A stretch of 64,000 bases of DNA from Chinchilla lanigera (lineage: Eukaryota; Chordata; Mammalia; Rodentia; Chinchillidae), in contig NW_004955405.1 of NCBI RefSeq assembly GCF_000276665.1, positions 15,894,196 through 15,958,195 on the forward strand. The letters run 5' to 3'. The position numbers were made by a program, and so were the translations under genes. Below the pieces are notes generated by a model. It saw only the letters and a list, made by a program, of their open reading frames with translations, ran no database searches and was not told the origin of the DNA. Positions within the stretch are counted from its first letter, which is position 1. Every line of letters starts with the position of its first letter. Below, piece after piece: positions 48,701 to 60,700 of this stretch.

Positions 48701-51700
48701 AGCATTATTTTCTTCTGTAAATTCTTTTTCAGCTTTGAATTTGTTAAGTAGTACTAACAATGCCATATTTTCTTTCTTAAGATACGGAATATATGAACGC
48801 TGCCGAGAATTGGTAGAAGCAGGTTATGATGTTCGGCAGCCAGACAAAGAAAATGTTACACTTCTCCACTGGGCTGCCATCAATAACAGGATAGATTTAG
48901 TCAAGTAAGTGTTTTCTGTGTTTCTAATTAATTACTAGTTGATTTTATTATAAAATCATTGAAAGTATCCTAAAAACTAATTATTTCTAAAATTTGTGAC
49001 TTCTAAAAGTGTATGTGGTGTTCTTTTCTTAAAAAACAGCTTTAAAGGTATAACAAGACATAATAAAGGACCTTTATATTATGATGTATACTTTATAAAA
49101 TTATTTCATGTATATTGTTTAATCTAAAGCAATCTTACATGGAAACTAAAGTTTAAAAGAACTGAGCAACTCAAAATAGAGCATGTCTTGACTATTCTAT
49201 GAGTGTTCTGTTTCTGTATGCTACTACTCAAGTCTTTGAGATTCTCTGACCACCTTCTTTTTCTGTATAATTAATTGACATTTCAATTTTTTTATAACTT
49301 AAAAATTTATTTTTCTTTTACTTCCCAAAAAAGAGGTGTTGCTTTTGATACAAAATTCTGCTGAATATTTTTAAACTATCAAAAAAGATGGCTCATCTTC
49401 ATGGGCACAAAGTAGCGTGAAGTCTAAAATGGACTTTTTTGTGTATAATTCCTTGAAGTTGAAGTGAAAGATGTCTAAAGTATTACAAATTTTGTCTTAC
49501 AGATACTATATTTCGAAAGGTGCTATTGTGGATCAACTTGGAGGAGACCTGAATTCAACACCTTTGCACTGGGCCACAAGGTTCACATTTGCTTCTATGT
49601 TTTTTTTTTCTGTGTTTACTATACTAGTATAACTGTCATAAAAAATTACACTAAAATGAATGGGAGAATTTGTTATGGCAATAGTTAATATCATTAATGT
49701 CCTAATATATTGCTTTTTGGTGTTACCTGCATTGTAAGTAAAGCCTATTGTTCAAAATGTCCTTAGGGGATTACTGTGCCAATATTAATCCACTTAAAAG
49801 ATTGGACTAAATTTTGGATATGTAAATGTAATACTTTCGCAACCTGTGTACATTTACAGTTAAGGAACTAGCTGGATGTGTTGCACACCTGTAATCCTAG
49901 CACTTGGGAGGCTGAGGCAGAAGGATTGTTGTGAGTTCTAGACCAACCTGGGCTACAAAGTGAGCTTAAGGCCAGCCTGAACTGCGTAGTGAGGCCCTTT
50001 CTCAAAAAGATGAAAAAAAAATTAAAGAACTAGTTCAGTTCTTGGGATTGAGATCACATTGAATAGAAATAATAGAATATAGTAATTACTGTGTTTTTTA
50101 AAAGCTATGAACAGCTACATAAATTATCAGACTGTTATTCCAATAAAACTTTTAGGAACCATAGAATTCTAAACATCTCTTGATACACACCTTTTTTTAT
50201 TTGGTACTGGGAATCAAACTCAGGACCTTGCACTTGGTAGGCAGGTTCTTGTGTCACTGAGCTACATCCCCAGCCCTACATATCTGTTTAAAAATAATCT
50301 CGTAAAATATGTGTGTAATCTTTCCACTATTGCCTTGTTTAAAGGCAATGGGATGTGGTGGTACACATCTTTAATCCCATTACTTGGGAGGCTGAGGCAG
50401 AAAGATCTCCATGAGTTCAAGGCCATTCTAAGCTACATAGTGAGTTTAAGGCCACCCTGAACTACATAGCAAGACCCTATCTCAAAAAAAGAAAAAAATC
50501 CCTCAAAAACTCCAGAAGATCTTGTTTGAAATAACTTCAGTAAGTATTCTTTTATGTTTTAGACAAGGCCATCTATCCATGGTTGTACAACTAATGAAAT
50601 ACGGTGCCGATCCTTCATTAATTGATGGAGAAGGATGTAGCTGTATTCATCTGGCTGCGCAATTTGGACATACCTCAATTGTTGCTTATCTCATAGCAAA
50701 AGGACAGGTAAAGTATCACAGTGGTGTAGATTTTAATCATTCTTCATGGGTTAAATGCCTAATATATTTGGTGTTATATGTTTAACGACCAGGTGATATT
50801 TAAGGAATACTTTCTGATGCATGAAGAAAATAAATAAATACAAAGTTGATCTGGTGCAACATGAAAACACAAAAATAAGAATAAAAAACATGAAAATAAG
50901 AATCATGAATCCATTTTTTTTTTTTTTAAATTTCTGAGAGACAAATTTTGGAGGATGTGGTAGCGCATGCCTGTAATCCCAGCCCTCAGGAGGCTAAGGC
51001 AGGAGGATCACCACAAGTTTGAGGCTAGCCTTGGCTACGTGCTGAGTTCAAGGCCAGCCTGGACTACATAGTAAGACCCTGTCTAAAAATAAAAAATAAA
51101 ACAAAAAAAACTCCTTCCCAAAACAAACCCATACTAGAAGTAAATCCTTGGAAAGTAAAGGAGAAAATTCTGTTATCTACTTTTTCCCTACTTAGATTTT
51201 TTGACTATATTATCTGATGTCATCTTAATGTTTTTGAAGTTATTTATTGGTTATATTTTAATACGTCTTTAGGGGAGTAATTTCTTCAAGATCAGTTTCT
51301 CATTTTCTGCTCTATAAAATAATTTTGCTTATAGTCAGAGAACTGATGATTTAAATACTTCTGATTTTTCTTGAACATGTGGCAGTGACCATAATCACGT
51401 TAAATATTACCAGTGTCCGTATATGACTGTGTTCTTCTAATAAATATACTTTGTTAAAAATAATGTAACCCAGTTTTTCTTGCATGTATTTTTTCTGGTT
51501 ATATTTATGAATTAATTTTATAAATAAGTATCTCATCATAAGAGTAAGATAAATGAGTGATTTATTGCTCTCAACATATTTATTGTTATTTGAATTTAAA
51601 TTTTTATGCTGACTCAATTTGAATATTATTTCCTTTAATGAATTCTTAAAATGTTTATTTTTGGCAGTACTGAGCAGTAGCCATTGGGTGTTGTGCACTA

Positions 51701-54700
51701 GCCCTTAAGAAAGGAGGCGTAGAATTACTAAGCTAGCTGCTGGAAGGGGAGTTTATTACCGTGTTAACACACTATCCCCAAACCTCATGGTTAAGAACAG
51801 TTCTGATCATTTAGTATATCTCACGGTTCTGTGAGTGGAATGGGCTTGGCTAGGTGGTTCTTTTTCTTGTAGTAATGGCTGGGGCTTGTAGTTATTCAGC
51901 CTCTTGACTGGGTTGGAGGGTTGGTTGACTCACTTGACATATTATCTTGTGCCTTGGTAGAAATAAGCGGACTATTTTTAGCTAGGATGCTGGGACAGCT
52001 GCGCCTCTGTCTTTTTCCTGCAGTGTTAGAACTTCTCAGTATCACTTCATGTAGTCTTCCTAGCAGAGAACTAGATTTTTTAAATGGTGCCTCAGAGCTC
52101 CTAAAAGAATAAGGGCAGAAGCTGTTCTTCTTTAAGTCTTAGGTCTTCACTGGGCACAGTAACATTTCTGATCCTTTCTCTCAGTTAAAGTACAGAATGG
52201 GTCCCACTTGTGTTAGTGTGGGAACAGGCCAGCACAAGGTTTAGAAGACAGGGAGGTGAGTCTTGTGGGACCATCTCTGAAGAACAACAGGGGATTATCC
52301 TTAGTCTCCCGTGGTTTCTTCTAGAGCAGGATTTGAAGAATTAATGGTACACCCTTTTTTTTCAATTTTTAAGTGGGGAAGAAAAATGGTATACATTTTT
52401 GAGTCTTCATAGCTTTTTTTTTGGTACTGATTTTGCAATTTGGATGATTCTAGTAATATTCTTAAGTCCAGCGTCGTAGACTATAAAATTCTAAAAGAGT
52501 AGGATGTATACCTATCATAGTGTTTTTTATACAAAAATGATGAATCTGATGAATAGTTTTATGACTTAGAAAAAGGAGAGCCCAATGCTCTCCTGCCCAC
52601 CCCTTGCAGCTTTTGATGCTGCGCCTCGAGCAGCTCTGACTTGCTTATTCTCTGTGTCCTTGTGCTTGCTGTTCCTCCTGCTAATGTAGCCCTTCCTCTG
52701 ACGGCGACTCTCCTCTCTGTTCAGTCAGGTGGTTGCTCCAATTTTATTAGTTCTGGTTAATTCTCACTTACAAGTAATAATGAAATTAGTATATTTTTAT
52801 TTTGTTTTCTCTTTCCTAGTCTTTTACTGACTTTAGTAATCATTTTTCTTAGTTAATCTTGTTGTGATAAATTTGTACTTCTTAATTTTTCAGCTTTAGA
52901 TAATAGGCTTTGACTCATAGCTCTTACGAGTAAGGTTCATGGCATTCATCTTTTCAGTCCTTTTCCAGTTTTCCCTCTATTTTTGTTGTATCAGTTTTAC
53001 ATTATTACAGTAGTTGTACCAATTTTACATAGTTGGGGAATTAAACATTTCCATTCAGTTTTGTGATCCTATTTTTCACAGTTTTATTTTACTTATTTAT
53101 TAAATATATTTAGTGCTCACTACCAATTCTTTTGAATGGTTTTTAAGAGAGAGGGGAAAATGCTAATTTACAGAGCTCTCTGACACGGAATTCTCATGAG
53201 CTTTTGGTCTTGGCTTGCTAATTCTTTCGACAAGGGAATACACGTACATCCATTGGAAAGGAAGTAGTAGGTTTTAAATTACAACTCAAAGAGAGAAAAG
53301 GTTGAATGAATTTCATTTTCCTTTTAGTACTCTAGAGATGTGTACTAAATTTTACATATTTTATTCATTGATATTTTATTACAGCTTTTTAAAAAGGATA
53401 TAAAAAGACTTGTATCCAACAGTAAGAAATTAAAAATTAAAAATTTACATGATTAGGGGCTGAGGACAGCTCAGTAATAGAGTGCCTACCTGGCCCATGC
53501 AAGGCCTTTGGTTTGCTCTCTAGCAACCCCCCCAGAAAAAAAAGAATTTACAAAGTTTATTTGGATTAGATATTAGGACAGTGATACATAAAGTATCTAT
53601 CTCTCACATATGAAACAAAGAAGTTTGTGTCATTCCTTTGAAAATAACTTTTAAATCATGATAATTTAAAAAAAAAAAACCTGTAAGTAAGCTGTATTGA
53701 GCACTTTTGGGTGAGGTCACAGAAGATATTTCCAGGAACACTACCAAAATGCAGAAATGAGTTTATAATGTGTAAAATTATACTTCACTACAGTATTCAT
53801 GATGAAAAATTAAGTAGTGCCATTTGAAGGATATACTCTCGTTCTCTGTTGTAATGGTTTCAGCACTCTGCATTTTTTCCCTCAAATCATTTGGATAGTG
53901 TTCATCTTTGAGACATGGCCCCCATCAGCAATAATGGTTCACAGAGAACTACTACATAGATAGCTCTACTCTTCCACTGCTGATAGATTTGCAACACAAC
54001 TTGGATTAGAGCTTCTTATGTAATAATATAACCAAGAAATGGGAGGTGGGAAAGGGAAGCAGAAGGCACTTAGTATTTATTACGAGTCTGTTCTTTTCCA
54101 GACTGTGGATTGGCTCTCTTGCATATGTTATTTTGTTTAATGCTTATGAGAGTCTTATGAAAATATTTGTTTCCTCAGCTTTTGAGTAATACACATAGGC
54201 TCAGAAGATTAGTTTTGTCCACTATCTTAGTGATTAAAGGTGGAACTAGGAATTGATAACCACGTCTGTCTTATTCTAAAGCTTGTGCCTTCCCCAGGCC
54301 TAGAATAGTAGCTATGTAAGTCTGTCTTTTAACACATGATTTTGATCATTTACTTTGCTAGGCACTGAGAATACAAAGATAGATTTAATATAATTTTGGT
54401 ACTTGAAAAATTTCTGTTCTAATTAATGAGACAGATGCTCCAGGCAGAGAGGATAATCAGACCACATTGGAGTGGATTAGGAATTACAATTTCAGGGCAG
54501 TGAAACTGATAGAATCTCTGATAACACTGAAAGGAAATTTAGAGAACTAGGAATGATTTTTATTTAGTAGGTAATAGCTTTAATTTTAATTTGATATAAA
54601 TGAAGTCAACAGTATAAAAAGGGAAAACAAAAAGTTGAGTAGAAGAAAATTATAGCTTACTAAATTGTTTGTTCAGGAAAAATATTTATGCATATTTTTA

Positions 54701-57700
54701 ATAATAAAAATATAAAGTGCTCCTATAACCCAAATTATAATAGATGTCTCGAGAGGAAAGAATCGGAAAGGTGCTTATTTGTGATGGGACAGGAAAAGGA
54801 GAGATACAGATTCTCATTTTTCATACTAAAGAGTCTCAGAAGACAATACCTGAAGCTGAAAATCAAGTAGCAGTTCACCTTTCTTAAAGATACAGAGCAA
54901 ATGATGAGTTAAAAACAGCTGGGCATGGTGGAAAGGCGTGGGATTGCTTTTTCACATTGCTTTTTTCTCAGAAATTTGCAGAACTGTTTAACCCGAAAAA
55001 TGTACATCATAACAATAAAATATTAAACTTGAATTTATTAAAAAGTTGGGTTCTTAGCCTTTGTTTTGGAGTGCCTATGGATAAATGGGGTTTTGTTAGT
55101 CCCTCTTATTATGCATTAGTAGAAAAAAGTTTTTCAGCAACTTAACCTGTCCTTTGTAGCTGAAAGATGAGAATATATCAAGATTCTTAAATGCAAAACA
55201 CTTAAAAGGGAAACCTATAAAAGTATAACATGTTAATTAAAATACTTAGTGGCTATACTGAATGTTAAAGCAAAAATTTCATAAATCATCCTTGATTATT
55301 ACTACATTGGCCTCTCCTATAATGTGTAACTTAGATTCTTCCAAGTAATTTTGGTTAGGAACTTATAAAATTTTACTGTCTGACTTTATCAGGATGTAGA
55401 TATGATGGATCAGAATGGAATGACACCTTTAATGTGGGCAGCTTATAGAACACATAGGTATGTAACCATTATAAAATACTTACTGAGATAATAATATGAA
55501 AGAAGTGATGAGAAAAAGCAGTAACTGTTATACTTACTACTTACTATGATGAATAGTATAAAACATAAATTACCTCTTTGAATGTTTTGGTGTCTGTGTT
55601 TACTTCTACCTCAATAATTGTAGCTCCCATAATCTATTCCTCCTTTTAACAGTTCGTAAAGATGAAAGAAGTTATCTTCTTTAAAAAAGTAATTAATTTT
55701 TCATGTGATTTACATACTGGCAAGTTTAATGTATTAATTTGTAAGTTGTCTTAAATTATTTGTGGAATAGTCCGGATTAAAATTAAAATATTCATATTCT
55801 TTAATTATTTAGGTATTAATAACATCAGTTCCTACATCAAAAATAGAAAATATCAGGACCAAGTATTCTGTCCCTTAAAACTCTATTACTTATCTGAGTT
55901 GCATATACTTAAAACTTAATATTAAAGTATTGTCTTACTACGATTTTAAAGTTGTTGAGTAGGTTAGAAGTGTTCCGAAATGGAATGCAAATGTAACCAC
56001 AGTCAGTTTAGTATTTGTAATGATTTCGATAATTGAAATTAGGGTTGTTGTTGTTGTTGTGTTTTTTTTTTTCCTTTTCAGTGTGGATCCAACTAGATTG
56101 CTTTTAACATTCAATGTTTCAGTTAACCTTGGTGACAAGTATCACAAAAACACTGCCCTGCACTGGGCAGTACTAGCAGGGAATACCACAGTCATTAGTC
56201 TTCTTTTGGAAGCTGGAGCTAACGTTGATGCCCAGAATATCAAGGTAAAAGCAAACAATTTTGATGATGCTATGTGAAATGTGACTTGTAATATATGAGT
56301 TCCTCAATAAAACAGTTTTTTCATAGACTGTGAAAGTTGAAAGAAACTTACTTAGCTCAACCCTTTAGTTCTGGAGTAATAATTGGTTTTCAAACCTTGG
56401 ATCATTTACTTTGATATTGCAATATTGAAATATTGGTATCCTTTGCTTTATTAAATATTGGTATTAAATATTGGCATCCTTTGCTTTAATGAATGCATAC
56501 TGGTTTTGGAGATTAGATTATGTAACTATTTTTACAGATGAAAGGAAGTAGTGTTTTGGTTTAAGATCATTACAGATAGCGTAAGTTCGTAGCTAAACCC
56601 CTTGTCATAAATTTTAGTAATTTTTGACTTGGTCATTTACTGCTTTTTTGTAAGGTCAGTCTCTGAAATTTGATAAGTACCTTTATGCTATTTATAGGAG
56701 ACCCCCCCCCACCTAAATGGTGAACTAACCCCGGAAAAGTATAAAATTGTTCAACAGCCAAGTAAAATTAACATTTACTCTCTTGAAAATTTAGATATTT
56801 GTAGGCATTTTATGAATACATGTAAGAAGAATCTACTGGTAGGCTTAAATTTTGGTTGCCCTTAGTTTTACAGCTTTGGACAAGAGTCTTTCAGCACCAG
56901 GACTCTTTCTATGAAATGGCGTTAAGCATTATTGTCAGAAGGGACTGTGCCCATTGACAAGTGTTCTTTAATTTTAGCTGTAATTCATTGTCATGTTTTA
57001 TAAATGTCTAAAGGATATGAGCTAATTAAATATGAAGAGAGTTCAAGCCACATGCTAACCTGAAATGGCCAATCAAAAAGTAGGTATCTCTTGCTGGATC
57101 GGGGCATCTCTTTATGTTCCAATGAGTCATTCTTCCTTGATTTGGTTACTTTAAGAAGAGAAGTTAAAGCTACTAAAGTAAAACAGCGTTCATTAGTTTT
57201 AAACTATAACTTATTTAAGGTTATAACTAATTTTTAGAAATGAGCCTAGTTATAAATATTTAAAGGAAGTACCTAATATTGGAAATTAGGAAATTGATAA
57301 AACCTTGTATGTGTTGCCTTTATTTTTTTAAACTTCAAAGTCATCTTGTCTCTGTTCAAGTGCTCAAATGATCCAGTAACTGCTTCCAAACACAGCAAAG
57401 AGGAAAGTCACCATAGCATGCCATACTGTAGTGCCTGACACATGAAGGATGGTCTTGCTGTATTTATTTACTGGCTGCATGAATGAAGATTGGCATAGTC
57501 TTGACTTTTACCCAGGCTATATTTAATGACTGCTAAGCTATGTTTCTGCCACTTAGAAACTATGGAGAAATTTTGGCTTTCCCAAAAATTTTTAAATAGG
57601 ATGCTCTGAAAAGTTTGTACACTAGAATTAGTAAATTAGTTAGAACCCAGGTCAAAGAGATGGTAGGTTTGACCTAACCTGGTTAGTAATCCCACAAGAA

Positions 57701-60700
57701 AAGTTCAGTGAAGTCTGCTCATATTTTCTTTTGAATTACTTTCTGGTGCTTTTCTTCTCTTTGTTGCTAGACACACATTCCTAAAGTGGTGATGTGCCAG
57801 AAATACATTTCAAGATATTTAGTGTTTTGAACCAATTTCAGAGTGGCAAATAGTAAAACTCTGTATACCTTCTTCTGCCAGTAGCCATATAGTATATTGA
57901 AACTGCAGTAATGCCAAAGAATTCCTACAGTAAGGTAACTACATGGTTTTGTAATTTGAAACCAGCAATGCTTTTAGAATTTTTTAAACATCATTTGTAT
58001 CCATAAAAAAATTTATTCTGTCACAATTGTTAAGTATTTGAGGTATGGTTTATAATTTTAACATCTTTTCATGTAAGTAATGAAAAGTTGTGATCCCCAT
58101 TAACCATTGCACCAACCTTTAATCTTAGTAAAAGAAATAATCTGTAATGAACTTCAACAGACTGGTAATGGTAAGAATAGATATATTTGAAGTGATTTAA
58201 ATGATTTTGTATTTTTAAAAAAATTGTATTATATGTTCAGGTACATTAGTTTTAGAGATCAGATAAAGTGGAATGTAGCTTCCTTGACTATTTAAATTTA
58301 TGTATGTTTGTAAAAGAACATTTTTCACACATTTTTACTATTTTAATTTCTGACACATATATTCAAGGTGGACTAGGACAAAAATTACTTTAAATATAAT
58401 TCTCTGGTAGCTTCTGGAGCGACATTAGTTATCGAAAATAAAATCTAAGGTATTTCATTTGCTCAGGCAGCATTTATACTCTCAGGGAAAGTTGTCTTTT
58501 TATCTTTTCTGTTGAATGGTAGAGTTTTGTTTTAAAATGCACTTCCTGTGTTACTAAGAGGATGAAGTATTAGTTGCCTTTTCTACTGGAATCTGGTCCC
58601 AGTGAAGTTGAATGTGGTCACCACCTTATAATAGAAACTGTTGCTTTTTACTCAACACGTACTTGTTCAGTGGTGCGTAGTGAAAATGTTTGACAGATAC
58701 GGTCGCTCTTCTCTCAGAACTTAAATTGAGGATATAATCCATAAATAAGCTAAAAATGACAATTGAGTCACAGGGTTTGAGAGAGCCACAGCATCTAAGA
58801 GTGATTTGAGAATGCTTCTCAGGAGATGACATTTACCTTGAGAAATATGTGGTGAGAAACAGCCAGTTATGTAAAGATGTGTGAGGGAAATCTTTCCATG
58901 TAGAGGAACATGTGAGTAAAAAGCTGTAAACAGTTTGCCATATTCAAGGTACAAAAAAGGGACAAGTTGGCCAGAGTAGAGTGAGCAAGGAAATGAAGTT
59001 GCTTGAGAAGCAGGTGTCAGATGTGCATCTTTAAAGTATTACCTTGGCTGAGGAAGAAGCATTGAAAATTTAAGAAAATGGAAAGGAATAGGGATCACTT
59101 GGTCTGCTGTAATAAATTAGGCATAGGGTGATACTAGCTTAGCCTAGGACCCGCGAGTAGAAGTGGCAGGAAGTGAATGGATTTGGATAGGATATTTTAG
59201 AGTAGAAATAAAAGAAAATATTGATGACTTAGCTTTCTTTTAATTAACTGAGTGTCTTGTGATATATGTTGAGATTTTGAAGATTGAAGGAGAAATACTT
59301 TTTTGAGGGTGAGGGTGATAGGAATTGGTTCTGTTTTGGTAGTATTTTGTTTGAAGTGGTACCTTTTAGCTGTGTGTACTATATTAAGTTAATTAAGTAC
59401 GTTTAGATTGTTGCAGATTTTGAAAGAAAAATTCATTTTAAGGAAATCAGATTCTTTGTCCAGAAATTGGCAGTATATTTATTTATACCTGTCTTAAATC
59501 TTAGGAAAGTCTTGCTGATAAAAATGATCTGAAACAGTAGCAGGTAGCCTAGAAACTCGGATTTGACTTTTAAGAGCAATAAAGAGTTACATTCTTCAAA
59601 GAATATGAAAAATTATACATGGTGTTCTAAACTATTCAACTAATGGTTGATCCTACTTCTAAAATAATTACTTTCCTTATAAGATTGAGCTGGTTCCTTG
59701 GAAACATTATTTTGAGATTTGCCTTTGTAAATTAACCAAAGGAATTAAATTATTTTAATATATAAAGAAATGGATCTTCTATTGAAATAAGGGAACGTAT
59801 TTTGAAGACAGTTGATACTAAATGATAGGTAACTTTAAAACAGCTCTTTTGATTCTCACTCTGGAGTCTACCAGGGGATTTTGGAGTGGGTAAAAGTCAT
59901 GCATTAGCATTTTCTGAGGAGAGGGTTATTAGCTTTAACTAGATATAACTCAAGAGAATTTAAGATTCATGGTCCTAGATAATAGTTACATAGAATAGAC
60001 TTAAATCTTTTCTTGTTAAGCAACAATAATAGGAAAAAGTAATTTGCTCTATTAAGAATAAACATCAAAACTATGGTCTATATCATTGTTATTTTGGGAG
60101 CAGTGTTTCAGTTCAGACTTTTTAAAACATTTTATCCCCTAGCATGTTTTTGGTTATATAGCTAAATTTAGATGAGTTGAGTTTGGGGGGAACAATTACC
60201 TTGAGGGCTGATAAAGCCCTTTATAATATTTTCTTTTTAAAATTATAAAAGGACATAAATCTTAGTTTATATAGAATACAAAATTAATGAGCTCTGTTAA
60301 TATATTGAAAGATCTTGTATGATTTCTTCAAAGGAGGTAAGACATTTTTCAGAAAATAATTGTTTACTACCTCTTGAATACCTGACCTAGAGGGTCTCTG
60401 AGGAATTTTCCTTAATATTGTCAGTGAAATTCAGTCTCACTTAGAAAAAGCTGCCATAATGTTTATCTGACTAAAACCCTTGAAGAATTTCTTTTATAAA
60501 TGCTCCATGTGGATTCTTGCTGATGTTGCTGTTGTACTATTATTTATTATTTTTGCCGAGACATGGAGTGACCAAATACAGATTTAATTCAGAACCCTGA
60601 TTTAAGTGTAATTTTTAAAAATAATTGCTTGCTTACCAGCTGAATAAAAGAACTATACAAAAATAGTCAGATGACTAGAGGAGTAGTTTAAAGATTTTTT

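Larger units (their letters stand above)
42992..48781 (+). other. ZDHHC17: ZDHHC17 intron 2 (5,790 bp)
   Basis: Donor gtaagt, acceptor tctttcttaag. Holds three full B1 copies, one truncated B1, three ID copies, an L1-like block and a (GT)n; 47080-48780 shows nothing recognisable. Confidence 0.95.
49581..50562 (+). other. ZDHHC17: ZDHHC17 intron 4 (982 bp), SINE-dense
   Basis: Non-consensus donor gttcac, U10 tract at 49600-49609, acceptor tatgttttag. Three SINEs fill about 40% of it. Confidence 0.95.
50708..55392 (+). other. ZDHHC17: ZDHHC17 intron 5 (4,685 bp)
   Basis: Donor gtaaag, acceptor ctttatcag. One B1, one old ID, an LTR-like block and MIR/L2 traces; the rest is unrecognised AT-rich DNA. 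Confidence 0.95.

Noticed and set aside
50522..50785. 87-codon frame as a separate small gene
   Set aside because: It is exon 5 of ZDHHC17 with read-through into both introns.
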